Assembly (NCBI GenBank): GCA_950075865.1
Contig: CATMVA010000008.1
Location: forward strand, 1-64,000
Origin: an uncultured Oscillospiraceae bacterium
GTDB taxonomy: Bacteria; Bacillota; Clostridia; Oscillospirales; Oscillospiraceae
Length of the DNA: 64,000 bases
Reading direction: 5' to 3'
In this document: positions 27,581 through 36,145 of the stretch, piece by piece
How the letters are laid out: the number at the start of each line of letters is the position of its first letter
Numbering within the stretch: the first letter of the stretch is position 1
Notes under the pieces: model-generated
Seen by the model: the letters and a program-made list of their open reading frames with translations, nothing else
What the model was told of the DNA's origin: nothing
The model's database searches: none
Program-made: the position numbers and the translations under genes

Positions 27581-30061
27581 ATGGTGGACAAGATCCTGAT
27601 CCGCGGCGCGCGGGTCCATAATCTGAAAAATGTGGACGTAGATGTGCCTCTGGGGGAGATCGTGGGCATCGCCGGAGTGTCCGGCTCGGGCAAGTCCTCC
27701 CTAGCCCTGGGGGTGCTGTACGCCGAGGGCTCCCGCCGGTATTTGGACTCCCTTTCCACCTACACCAGGCGACGGATGACCCAGGCGTCCAAGGCCCAGG
27801 TGGACGAGGTGCTGTACGTCCCCGCCGCCCTGGCCCTCCACCAGCGGCCCGCCGTGCCCGGCATCCGCAGCACCTTCGGCACCGGGACCGAGCTGCTGAA
27901 CAGCCTGCGGCTCATGTTCTCCCGGCTTGCAAGCCACCGCTGTCCCAACGGACACTACCTCCCCCCTGCTCTGGCCGTGGCCGCCGGGCAGGAGCTGGTC
28001 TGCCCGGAATGCGGCGCGCGTTTCTTTGCCCCCTCGGCCGAGGAGCTGTCCTTCAACAGTCAGGGGGCCTGTCCCACCTGCGACGGCACGGGCACAGTCC
28101 GCAGGGTGGATCTGACTACTCTGGTGCCCGACGAATCTCTCACCATCGACCAGGGGGCGGTGGCCCCCTGGAACACCCTGATGTGGTCCCTGATGACCGA
28201 CGTGTGCCGGGCCATGGGGGTCCGCACCGACGTGCCCTTCCGGGATTTGACCGAGGAGGAGAAGGAGATCGTTTACCACGGCCCGGCCGAGAAAAAGCAC
28301 ATCCTCTATCACCCCAAAAAGTCCGGCTCCAACGACTTCGCCGAGCTGGACTTTACCTACTTCAACGCCGTCTACACCGTGGAAAACGCCCTGAGCAAGG
28401 TCAAGGACGAGAAGGGCATGAAACGTGTGGAGAAGTTCCTCCGGCAGGAGCCCTGCCCGGACTGCGGAGGCTCCCGGCTGTCCGGGGCAGCCCGGGCCCC
28501 CAAGCTCCGGGGCATCTCCCTGGGCGAGGCCTGTACCATGCCCCTTGCCGAACTTCTGGAATGGGTAAACGGCGTCCCCGCCGCTCTGCGGTCGGAGATG
28601 AGGCCCATGGCCGAGAGCATCTGCGAATCCTTCCGGCTGGCGGCCAGGCGGCTAATGGACCTGGGGCTGGGCTATCTGACCCTGGACCGGGCCTCGGCCA
28701 CCCTCTCCACCGGCGAGCGGCAACGGATGCAGTTGGCAAGGGCAGTCCGGAACCGGACCACCGGGGTCCTCTATGTGCTGGACGAGCCCTCCATTGGGCT
28801 CCACCCGGCCAATATCGTGGGGCTGACCGGGGTCATGCGGGACCTGGTGGCGGACGGTAATTCGGTCATTCTGGTGGACCACGACACCCAGATCCTCCGG
28901 GAGGCCGACCACATCATCGAGATGGGGCCCGAAGCGGGCAGCCGGGGCGGCCGGGTCATCGCCCAGGGGACCATCCCCGAAATTGAAAGCTCCCCCGTCT
29001 CCCAGATCGGGCCCTTTCTGGCCGGGAGGGCAGGGATCCTGCGGGAGCGGATTCCGGCGGAAGGGCTCTTTTCCGAGGGGCGGATCCGGCTCTGCACCGG
29101 GGAGATCCATACGGTGAAGCCGCTGGAGGTGGACCTACCCAAGGGGCGGCTCACTGTGGTCACGGGGGTGTCCGGCTCGGGCAAGACCACCCTGGTGCTG
29201 GAGAGTCTGATCCCCGGGCTGGAGGCGGCCATCCATGGGCGGAGCCTGCCTGCCCATGTCCGGTCGGTGGAGACCGGGGGTATCCGGCAGGTGAAGCTCA
29301 TCGATGCCACCCCCATCGGCATCAATGTCCGCTCCACCGTGGCCACCTACGCCAACGTCCACGATGAGCTGCGCAAGCTCTTCGCCCGGACGGCGGACGC
29401 CAAAGACCTGGGGTACAAGGCCGGAGATTTCTCCTACAACACCGGCGCCCTCCGCTGCCCCACCTGTGACGGCACCGGGGTGATCAGCCTGGATGTACAG
29501 TTCCTGCCCGATGTGGACATCCCCTGCCCCGACTGCCGGGGCAGCCGGTACGGCAGAGACGCGGAGCGCATCCGGTATCAGACCAGGCACGGCCTCTCCC
29601 TCACCCTCCCCGAGCTGATGGACATGGACGTGAATACCACCCTCTCGGCCTGCGGGGATATGAAGGTGGTGGCCCAGCGGCTGAAGGTGCTGCGGGAGCT
29701 GGGGCTGGGCTACCTGACCCTGGGGGAGGAGACCCCCAGCCTGTCCGGGGGCGAGGCCCAGCGGCTCAAGCTGGCCAGCGAGATGGGCAGGGCCCAGGAG
29801 GATTCGGTCTTTGTCTTTGACGAGCCCACCATCGGGCTCCACCCCCTGGATGTGCAGACTCTGCTTAACGTGTTCCAGACCCTGATCAAAAACGGGGCCA
29901 CCGTCATCGTCATCGAGCACGACCTGGATGTGATCCGCAACGCCGACTACATCATCGACATGGGCCCCGGCGGCGGGAAAGCCGGGGGACGCATCATAGC
30001 CACCGGCACGCCGGAGGAGGTCCGGCAGATACCGGAAAGTGTGACCGGACGGTTTCTCTGA
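27581..30061 (+). CDS. UvrA2-like ABC ATPase (excinuclease A paralog)
   Basis: 826-residue DNA-binding ATPase with two ABC modules. First Walker A GVSGSGKSS (near 32-40) with signature LSTGERQRMQLARA; second GVSGSGKTT with LSGGEAQRLKLASE. Zinc-finger cysteine pairs occur at 141/144 and 164/167 and again in CPTCDGTG...CPDC. The distance from the first Walker A to the first zinc site is about 110 residues shorter than in standard UvrA, so the UvrB-binding domain is missing, as in UvrA2/DrrC-type proteins linked to DNA-damaging drug tolerance. AAGGAG lies nine bases before the ATG. Stand-alone gene. Confidence 0.88.
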   Translation: MVDKILIRGARVHNLKNVDVDVPLGEIVGIAGVSGSGKSSLALGVLYAEGSRRYLDSLSTYTRRRMTQASKAQVDEVLYVPAALALHQRPAVPGIRSTFGTGTELLNSLRLMFSRLASHRCPNGHYLPPALAVAAGQELVCPECGARFFAPSAEELSFNSQGACPTCDGTGTVRRVDLTTLVPDESLTIDQGAVAPWNTLMWSLMTDVCRAMGVRTDVPFRDLTEEEKEIVYHGPAEKKHILYHPKKSGSNDFAELDFTYFNAVYTVENALSKVKDEKGMKRVEKFLRQEPCPDCGGSRLSGAARAPKLRGISLGEACTMPLAELLEWVNGVPAALRSEMRPMAESICESFRLAARRLMDLGLGYLTLDRASATLSTGERQRMQLARAVRNRTTGVLYVLDEPSIGLHPANIVGLTGVMRDLVADGNSVILVDHDTQILREADHIIEMGPEAGSRGGRVIAQGTIPEIESSPVSQIGPFLAGRAGILRERIPAEGLFSEGRIRLCTGEIHTVKPLEVDLPKGRLTVVTGVSGSGKTTLVLESLIPGLEAAIHGRSLPAHVRSVETGGIRQVKLIDATPIGINVRSTVATYANVHDELRKLFARTADAKDLGYKAGDFSYNTGALRCPTCDGTGVISLDVQFLPDVDIPCPDCRGSRYGRDAERIRYQTRHGLSLTLPELMDMDVNTTLSACGDMKVVAQRLKVLRELGLGYLTLGEETPSLSGGEAQRLKLASEMGRAQEDSVFVFDEPTIGLHPLDVQTLLNVFQTLIKNGATVIVIEHDLDVIRNADYIIDMGPGGGKAGGRIIATGTPEEVRQIPESVTGRFL

Positions 30062-30075
30062 AAACAAGGTCAAAA

Positions 30076-30111
30076 AAAGAGGACGGAAGCCATATGGCTT
30101 CCGTCCTCTTT
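30076..30111. terminator. bidirectional terminator between uvrA-like and reductase genes
   Basis: AAAGAGGACGGAAGCCAT is followed directly by its exact inverse complement, giving an 18-bp palindrome with T/A runs on both sides. It serves the two convergent genes. Confidence 0.85.
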
Positions 30112-30126
30112 GGCTTTTATTCAAGA

Positions 30127-32064
30127 TTATTTCGCAAGCTCCGCGGCGGCAGTCTTACCTACCACTCGGCCGGCGGCCGTAAACACGGAAACCGAAACAC
30201 CGCCCACATAGTTATCGCCGAAAATGTGGCCGTCCGAGCACTCGCCCACGGCGAACAGGTCAGGGATCACGGCGCCCTCGGCAGTCAGCACATGGCCGGT
30301 GTAGTCGGAGACGATACCGCCGCCCATGGTACCCCAGCCGCCGGCGCAGACTTCGTAGGCATAGTAGCCCTCGGTACCAGTGTAGGCCACCAGCCGGTTG
30401 GCCGCCTTGCCCAGGTCGGTATCCTCACCGTTGGTGCACATCTCCTGATACCGGTCGAAGGTTGCACGCATGGTAACAGGATCAATGCTGAGCTTGACCG
30501 CCAGCTCCTCAATTGTGGCGCCGTAATAGATCGCGCCGCCGTTGGCCATGCCGGCCTTCATGCTGGCTACGATCTCCTCGTTGGAGGAGTCCACGATGAC
30601 CCAGTAATGGGCAGACCCGCCTGCCAGCAGTGTGTTGGTATTCAGATTGGCCTCGCTGAGCTGGCGCTCGCCCGCCGCATTGACCACCAGGCAGGTATTG
30701 TTACTGGGACGCTTCTTGGCGGTATTGAGAACGCTCTGCCGAAGGGTCGCGCCCGCCTGCTTGATGCGGAGGGCTCCCTCAATGGCGGCGCCCACCCCGG
30801 CGGCCATCCGCTGACCGTCACCGGTGGTGCCGGTGGCCGCCAGCTGAAGCAGAGTGGCCTGGGACTCGGCGGGGAAGTTGCTGTATTCGGCACCCGGTGC
30901 GAAGGAGGAGCCGCCGGTAGCCAGGATGACCTTGGAGGCGTAGATGGTCAGATCGTCGCCGTTGCTGGTGTACCGGATCCCCGCGGCAGCACCGTTGTCC
31001 ATCACGATGGAGTTTGCCGTGGTGTTGGTGAGAACGGTGATACCTTGCCCCTCGGCCAGAGCGGTCAGGTCCTTCATCAGTCCCGCACCCGAGCCAGTCC
31101 AGGCGACCACGCCGGTCTTGCCGCTGATGCTGGTCTTGCCGGTCAGTCCCATGCCCATCATGAAGTTGACCGTCTCGTTCACATGCTCCTCAATGAAGCG
31201 GATATAGCCCAGGTCCACCTCATAACCGGTGCTGTTGCCCCGGCCGGCCTGTTCCTTCATGAACTCCACAAAGCTGTCCACGCTCTGGTCGTTATCGGGG
31301 AAATCCGCCGCCACCGCGTCAGAGCCGCTGACCCGCATCCAGGCACTGGACAGGGCGCTGGAGCCTCCGGTCATATACCGCTTCTCCACCAGAATGACAT
31401 TGGCACCGGCCTCACGGGCAGCCATGGCGGCCATCACGCCGGCCAGACCGGCACCCACCACGACCACGTCGGTGGTCATGTCGTCCAGCTTTTCGGGGGC
31501 ATGGGCGGCGGGGCGGATATTGTAGTCCGACGTATTGAAGCCCGCCTGGCGGATGGCGGCTATCACCGCCTGGCGGATGGCTACGCTGGTCAGGGTGGCG
31601 CCGCCCACAGCATCTACGGCAAAGCTCTGGTTCTCCACGATCCACCGGGGCATCAGCTCAAGAGCGGCGTCAGCGATGCCGGCGCTCTCCGTGTGCTCAG
31701 CCACGGTGACGGCGGTGATCTTGCCGCCGGTGAAGGTCACATCCACCGTGACCTCCCCGTTCCGTCCGCTGCCGGTGGCGGTGTAAGTCATGGGCTCGGC
31801 GGGGGTGGGCTCGGGAGTCGCCACAGGCACGGTGGTCTCACTGCTGGGGATGGTCAGCTTCTGGCCTACGTAAATCAGGTTAGGGTCCTTTATCTGATCC
31901 TTGTTGGCCTCGTAGATCTCCTCCCATTTGAAGCCGCTGCCCAAGGTCTTTTGGGCAAGCGTCCAAAGGCTGTCGCCGGCTTCCACCACGCACTCGGAGG
32001 CAAAGGCCGATGTGGTCAGAAGCATGGTCAGGGCAAGGAACAGTGCGAACAATCTTTTCTTCAT
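30127..32064 (-). CDS. exported LysM-FMN_bind-FAD reductase (fumarate/urocanate reductase-like)
   Basis: 645 residues in four parts: signal peptide (1-23, ending SAFAS), LysM wall-binding domain (about 25-73, [10 protein letters not shown]...YVGQKLTIP), a Pro/Thr linker, an FMN_bind domain (95-175) whose DAVGGAT carries the threonine (157) that ApbE-type enzymes join to FMN, and an FAD-binding reductase domain from 198 ([10 protein letters not shown]...[14 protein letters not shown]). Relatives use outside compounds such as fumarate, urocanate or cinnamates as electron acceptors. The LysM part would hold it in the peptidoglycan. Transcribed away from a LysR gene that probably activates it. 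No apbE or electron-donor gene is in the window. Confidence 0.85.
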   Translation of the reverse strand: MKKRLFALFLALTMLLTTSAFASECVVEAGDSLWTLAQKTLGSGFKWEEIYEANKDQIKDPNLIYVGQKLTIPSSETTVPVATPEPTPAEPMTYTATGSGRNGEVTVDVTFTGGKITAVTVAEHTESAGIADAALELMPRWIVENQSFAVDAVGGATLTSVAIRQAVIAAIRQAGFNTSDYNIRPAAHAPEKLDDMTTDVVVVGAGLAGVMAAMAAREAGANVILVEKRYMTGGSSALSSAWMRVSGSDAVAADFPDNDQSVDSFVEFMKEQAGRGNSTGYEVDLGYIRFIEEHVNETVNFMMGMGLTGKTSISGKTGVVAWTGSGAGLMKDLTALAEGQGITVLTNTTANSIVMDNGAAAGIRYTSNGDDLTIYASKVILATGGSSFAPGAEYSNFPAESQATLLQLAATGTTGDGQRMAAGVGAAIEGALRIKQAGATLRQSVLNTAKKRPSNNTCLVVNAAGERQLSEANLNTNTLLAGGSAHYWVIVDSSNEEIVASMKAGMANGGAIYYGATIEELAVKLSIDPVTMRATFDRYQEMCTNGEDTDLGKAANRLVAYTGTEGYYAYEVCAGGWGTMGGGIVSDYTGHVLTAEGAVIPDLFAVGECSDGHIFGDNYVGGVSVSVFTAAGRVVGKTAAAELAK

Positions 32065-32143
32065 GTGCTTCTATCTCCTTTTCACAATATTTGGACGGAC
32101 AGAACAACAACCCATATCCTGAGAAATGGGTGGAACTGCCCTT

Positions 32144-32211
32144 ATTATATCGGTCACCTTCCCCTTTTGGCTATTTCCTTTTTGCTTTCGGTGTCAACCA
32201 AAGGTTAACAC
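32144..32211 (-). promoter_or_regulatory. reductase promoter with upstream LysR-type dyad
   Basis: Minus-strand TATAAT (32144-32149) has no good -35 at 17 bases. About 64 bases upstream of the expected start is the dyad GTGTCAACC-AAA-GGTTAACAC (32191-32211, one mismatch). A weak -35 with a dyad near -65 is the usual arrangement for LysR-activated promoters; the divergent LysR gene is the natural candidate. Confidence 0.6.
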
Positions 32212-32260
32212 TTAACGGCTCGTCTTCTATGAGATATAGTTAGAAAAAGGAGGCGTAGGC

Positions 32261-33142
32261 ATGAACGATATCCAGCTCCGTTCTTTTCTGATCGTCACCG
32301 ATTGCGGCAGCTTCTCTCAGGCGGAAAAGGTGCTGTTTCTCTCCAAGCAGGCCCTGAAAAAGCAGATGGACGCTTTGGAGGAGGAGCTTCAGTGCACGCT
32401 GTTTATCCGCACGCCCCAAGGCATCCAGCTGACCGAGGCGGGCGTCACTTTTTTGTCCACGGTCCCCAGTATCCTCAAGGAGATGGACAATTCGGTGGCT
32501 CTTTGCCGGCAGGTCAATCAAAAGAAGCATCCGGTGCGGGTCTGTGTTCCCAACCATCCGGCGCCGCTCCTGGCAAAGCCCACCTGGGAGTTCTGCCAGA
32601 AAAATCCCGACATTGTGGTGCAGTTTCGGTTCAATTCGGCCGAGGCCCTGTCGCCGCCCCAATTGATCTCCGACGGTGTGATCGATGTTTTTGAGGCTTC
32701 CCTCGATCTGAACATGTCCCATCCCCTGGAGTACACCCCCACGGTCCGGCTGCCCTATGTATGTATGGTCACCCCCGGCCACCCACTGGCTGGGAAAGGC
32801 GGTCCCATCTCACAGGAAGCCCTGGAGGGCACCGAGGTCTTTTTCAGCCGTTTCTCCTGGTGCCCCGAACTTGTGGACGCCCTGTCCCCTTATTGCCGTA
32901 TCTCCGTCCGGGAGGAAGCCACCACCTCCGAGCTGGAGCTGGCCTACAATATCTGCTATGCCGGGGGGCTCTATATTTCGGCGGATTATTGCACCGATCA
33001 TATGCCCCCTCTGATCCCCGTTCCCCTGTCCCTCCCCTTCCGGCGGGAGATCGGACTTCTTTACAGCGCCACCGCCCCGGCCGAGGTTCGACGCTATGTC
33101 CGGGGGATGAAAGCCCTGCTGGGGGATCCGTCAGTTTCGTGA
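32261..33142 (+). CDS. LysR-family transcriptional regulator
   Basis: 293 residues. The N-terminal winged helix (1-60) reads DCGSFSQAEKVLFLSKQALKKQMDALEEEL, followed by a two-lobe effector domain (about 90-290). GGAGGCGTAGGC precedes the ATG. Divergent from the exported reductase with a shared 196-base intergenic region holding a dyad, so it most likely controls that gene in response to its substrate. The effector is unknown. Confidence 0.88.
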   Translation: MNDIQLRSFLIVTDCGSFSQAEKVLFLSKQALKKQMDALEEELQCTLFIRTPQGIQLTEAGVTFLSTVPSILKEMDNSVALCRQVNQKKHPVRVCVPNHPAPLLAKPTWEFCQKNPDIVVQFRFNSAEALSPPQLISDGVIDVFEASLDLNMSHPLEYTPTVRLPYVCMVTPGHPLAGKGGPISQEALEGTEVFFSRFSWCPELVDALSPYCRISVREEATTSELELAYNICYAGGLYISADYCTDHMPPLIPVPLSLPFRREIGLLYSATAPAEVRRYVRGMKALLGDPSVS

Positions 33143-33154
33143 GTCTTCCGCATG

Positions 33155-33191
33155 AAAAAGCGCCATCTCTCATGGAGAGATGGCGCTTTTT
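33155..33191. terminator. terminator of the LysR gene
   Basis: AAAAAGCGCCATCTCT pairs perfectly with AGAGATGGCGCTTTTT around a 5-base loop, then TCTTTAAT. Confidence 0.85.
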
Positions 33192-33227
33192 CTTTAATAT
33201 CTTTGGTTCTTCCCGGGAAAGGTCCCA

Positions 33228-33710
33228 CGTTTGAAGCTCCTCAGTGGGGATGGTGGCCAGAGCCTCGTCCTCAGCTGCCGTCAGGGCGGGCATACGCCAG
33301 CCCGACCGGCTGGAGACGGTGATGCCCATGCCGCCGGCGGCAATGACCTTGCCCACCTCCTCCAGCAGCACGGCGGTACCGTAGAGGTCCACCTTCAGGA
33401 TGGCCTGGATGGGGGCCTGGGAGGGGGAAACGCCGGCACCGTTGGTGATCTTCGGGAAGGGGTACACCCGGCCCATGTTCAAGACGGCGGGAAGCATGGA
33501 GCGGAACTCGTCGGTCCCCTGGCAGCCCAACAGGGTGGCCAGGATGGCCAGAAACCGGGTTTTGCCGTCCAGGCTCCCCTGGTGGATCACCTCGTCAAAG
33601 GCAAAGTTGTCGAAGCGCTCGATAAACTCGGGGTCAGTCTCAGGAAAGGCGGACACGCTGCCGGGAAATACTTTCTCGTGATACTGTTTTGCGAATTCAC
33701 TGATGGCCAT
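33228..33710 (-). pseudogene. chimeric relic: carboxymuconolactone-decarboxylase N-terminus joined to a short-chain dehydrogenase piece
   Basis: The reading frame begins normally (MAISEFAKQYHEKV, AGAAGGAA upstream) and for about 80 residues matches the carboxymuconolactone decarboxylase family (FAFDEVIHQGSLDGKTR, LLGCQGTDEFRSMLP). After LNMGRVYPFPKITN it changes to a piece that looks like a short-chain dehydrogenase (AGVSPSQAP, VDLYGTAVLLEEVGKVI, then SSRSGWRMPALT). It then runs without homology through the LysR terminator to a stop inside that gene. Internal parts of the first domain and both ends of the second are missing. I read it as the scar of deletions that fused two adjacent genes. 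It follows the aldo/keto reductase by 32 bases. Confidence 0.65.
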
Positions 33711-33742
33711 TTGGGGTTCCTTCTGACAATGTTTGGGACCAA

Positions 33743-34852
33743 TTATTTGTTTTCGAACTCGGCGGCCACGTCCTCCAGAAGATCCCGGATCTTCAGGTGC
33801 TGGGGGCAGATCTGCTCGCACAGGCCGCACTTGATGCAGTCGCTGGCCTTGCCGCCGTCCCTGGTATGGATATTGTTGTAATAGTAGTCGGTGTTCCAGT
33901 TGTTGAACTGCTTCTTAGCGTTGAGGCAGGCGAAGAGGTCGGGGATGGCGATCTTCTGGGGGCACCGCTCGGTGCAGTAGCGGCAGGCTGTACAGGGGAT
34001 CAGGTTCTGGGCCCGGAAGATCCCGGTGACCTTCTTCACCGCCTCCCGCTCAGCCTCATCGAGGGGCTGGAAGTCCTTCATGTAGCTGATGTTGTCCTCC
34101 ATCATCTCCATGCTGCCCATGCCCGAGAGGACCATCAGGATGCCCTCGAAGCCGGCGGCAAAGCGGATAGCATAGCTGGCGTTGCTGCCGCCGAGGAGAG
34201 CGTCAAATACCTGCTGGGCCTTCTCGGGCAGGTTCACCAGGCTGCCGCCCTTCACCGGCTCCATGACGATGACCGGCTTATTGTGCTTGCGGCAGACCTC
34301 ATAGCACTTCCGGCTCTCCACCGATGGGTCCTCGTAGTCCACGTAGTTAAACTGAAGCTGGACCACCTCCACCTGGGGATACTCGGTAAGGATCCGGTCC
34401 AGAACGGTAGCCTTGTCGTGGAAGGAGATGCCGAAATGGCGGAACTTGCCCTCGGCCTTGAGCTCCAGGGCGGTCTCGTAGGCGTGGAGACTCTTGTACT
34501 TCTCAAAGATCTTGGCGTCCTGGGCGTGCATCAGGTAGAAGTCGAAGCACTCCACCCCGCAAGCCTCTAACTGGCTTTCAAAGAGGGGACGGATCTCCTC
34601 GGTGGTGTTGAAGTGGTGGGTGGAAAGCTTGTCGGTGAGGATGTAGGCCTCCCGGGGATACCGGCTGGTGAGGCAGGCCTTGAGGGCGGGCTCGCTCTTG
34701 CCCTGGAGGTAGCCATGGGCGGTGTCGAAATAGTTGAAGCCGTTTGCCAGGAAGGTGTCCACCATCTTCTTGGTCAGCTCCAGGTCCACCTCTCCGTCCA
34801 CCATGGGAAGGCGCATACAGCCAAAGCCAAAATTCTTCTTGATCCGGTCCAT
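33743..34852 (-). CDS. aldo/keto reductase with C-terminal ferredoxin domain
   Basis: 369-residue cytoplasmic oxidoreductase. The N-terminal barrel has GFGCMRLPMVDGEVD, the catalytic aspartate/tyrosine region NYFDTAHGYLQGKSE and LTDKLSTHH. The last 100 residues carry two [4Fe-4S] motifs, CTACRYCTERCP and CIKCGLCEQICP. This fused type is common in anaerobes and presumably exchanges electrons with ferredoxin as well as NAD(P)H. The ATG at 34852 lies behind AAAGGAG, so the long tracked N-terminus is rejected. It directly follows the MerR regulator and is co-transcribed with it. Confidence 0.9.
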   Translation of the reverse strand: MDRIKKNFGFGCMRLPMVDGEVDLELTKKMVDTFLANGFNYFDTAHGYLQGKSEPALKACLTSRYPREAYILTDKLSTHHFNTTEEIRPLFESQLEACGVECFDFYLMHAQDAKIFEKYKSLHAYETALELKAEGKFRHFGISFHDKATVLDRILTEYPQVEVVQLQFNYVDYEDPSVESRKCYEVCRKHNKPVIVMEPVKGGSLVNLPEKAQQVFDALLGGSNASYAIRFAAGFEGILMVLSGMGSMEMMEDNISYMKDFQPLDEAEREAVKKVTGIFRAQNLIPCTACRYCTERCPQKIAIPDLFACLNAKKQFNNWNTDYYYNNIHTRDGGKASDCIKCGLCEQICPQHLKIRDLLEDVAAEFENK

Positions 34853-34869
34853 GTAATCTACTCCTTTTA

Positions 34870-35235
34870 TCATTTGGTTTCCTTTTTCATGTTTTCCTCG
34901 TACCGGGCGATCTTTTTGTCCAGCCGATCCAGGGTCTCCCCTATCTGGCGCTGCTGCTCCAAAAGGGTCCTCCGCTGCTCCAGCAGGAGGGCATACCGCT
35001 CCTGGGTGGTGTCCTCCTCCATCCGGCAGAGCTGAACATACCGGGCGATGCTCACCACCGGCAGGCCGGCGCTTCGCATACAGAGGCAAAGCTCCACCCA
35101 GTTCAGGTCCTCCTGACTGTAATTCCGGATCCCGCCGGGGGTGCGGCCCACCGGAGGGATCATGCCCGCCCGCTCGTAATAACGGAGGGTATCCTCAGGT
35201 ATCTGATACCGACGGCTCACTTCCTTAATGGTCAT
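34870..35235 (-). CDS. MerR-family transcriptional regulator
   Basis: 121 residues: winged helix with TIKEVSRRYQIPEDTLRYYERAGMI and a C-terminal coiled coil (about 78-118, LLLEQRRTLLEQQRQIGETLDRL). No cysteine pattern for metal sensing is evident, so it probably belongs to the AdhR-like group that accompanies aldo/keto reductases. The ATG at 35235 with GGGGGG upstream is preferred to the GTG at 35244. Confidence 0.88.
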   Translation of the reverse strand: MTIKEVSRRYQIPEDTLRYYERAGMIPPVGRTPGGIRNYSQEDLNWVELCLCMRSAGLPVVSIARYVQLCRMEEDTTQERYALLLEQRRTLLEQQRQIGETLDRLDKKIARYEENMKKETK

Positions 35236-35275
35236 GACGTTCACCCCCCTTTCCTTATCTTGATCTGGATACCTG

Positions 35276-35306
35276 ATTATAATAGTTTGAGTTCACTTCA
35301 AGTCAA
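35276..35306 (-). promoter_or_regulatory. MerR-type promoter with 19-bp spacer
   Basis: TTGACT (35301-35306) and TATAAT (35276-35281) are 19 bases apart, the over-long spacing that MerR proteins correct by DNA distortion. The spacer contains the dyad TTGAAGTGAACTCAA. Confidence 0.8.
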
Positions 35307-35317
35307 GAGGAAATTTC

Positions 35318-35358
35318 AAAAAAACGCCGGCTGTCCGGCTTTTTTCCGGACAGTCGGC
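35318..35358 (-). terminator. terminator of the iron-sulfur flavoprotein gene
   Basis: GCCGGCTGTCCGG and CCGGACAGTCGGC pair with one mismatch. On the minus strand the hairpin is followed by a run of T. Confidence 0.75.
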
Positions 35359-35392
35359 ACTTTTCCCCGCAGTCAGGACCGGGCGGGTCAGC

Positions 35393-36010
35393 TCAGTGGA
35401 TGAAGTTCATGGGGGCGAAAGGCTCCTTCTGGGGAAGGCCGTACTTCTCCTTGCCCAAGGCGATGCTCTTCATCAGGAAGGCCATGCTCTGGGCCAGGGT
35501 GCGCATCTGCTGCATACCCTCGGTGTCCTGCTCAGCCTCGCCGGGAGCGGAGCCATGGACGCCGTTCCAGTACTGGCCACTGGCGATGGGCATGCCGCAG
35601 ATGCCGAAGAACTTGTTGAGCTCGTCATAAGTAGCGGTCAGGCCACCCCGGCGGGCCGAGGCTACGGCGGCGCCTACCTTCATGGATTTGTCGAAGGGAG
35701 TGCTGAAAAAGAGACGCTGGAGAAAAGCCACCAGAGTGGCGTTGGCCGAGGCGTAGTACACGGGCGAACCCACCACCAGGCCGTCGCAGGCGACGAACTT
35801 TGGGGCGGTCTCGTTGACGGCGTCCTCAAAGATACACTTGCCGGTCTCCTTACACTTCCGGCAGGCGATACAGCCCCGGATATCCTTATTGCCGATGTGG
35901 ACGATCTCGGTCTCAACGCCCTCCTGGGCGAAGACCTTCTCCATCTCGTGCAGGGCCCGGGCGGTATTTCCGTTGGGGCGTGGACTTCCGTTGATCATCA
36001 GGACCTTCAT
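35393..36010 (-). CDS. NADPH-dependent FMN reductase-fold iron-sulfur flavoprotein
   Basis: 205-residue flavodoxin-like protein. The FMN phosphate loop is NGSPRPNGNTARAL and the isoalloxazine loop is VVGSPVYYASANATL. CIACRKCKETGKC is the cysteine cluster seen in archaeal and clostridial iron-sulfur flavoproteins, which pass electrons between ferredoxin and small acceptors. Single gene with its own terminator. The physiological acceptor is unknown. Confidence 0.88.
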   Translation of the reverse strand: MKVLMINGSPRPNGNTARALHEMEKVFAQEGVETEIVHIGNKDIRGCIACRKCKETGKCIFEDAVNETAPKFVACDGLVVGSPVYYASANATLVAFLQRLFFSTPFDKSMKVGAAVASARRGGLTATYDELNKFFGICGMPIASGQYWNGVHGSAPGEAEQDTEGMQQMRTLAQSMAFLMKSIALGKEKYGLPQKEPFAPMNFIH

Positions 36011-36145
36011 GGTATTTCCCCCTTATGTGTTTGTTTGAAAATGGCAAAATAAAAATATGTCTGTTTTACCACGATTATATCACCTTTCCGGCCCTACCAC
36101 AACCACATACCACCTCACACCTTATAGATCCTCCGTCTCAAACAC

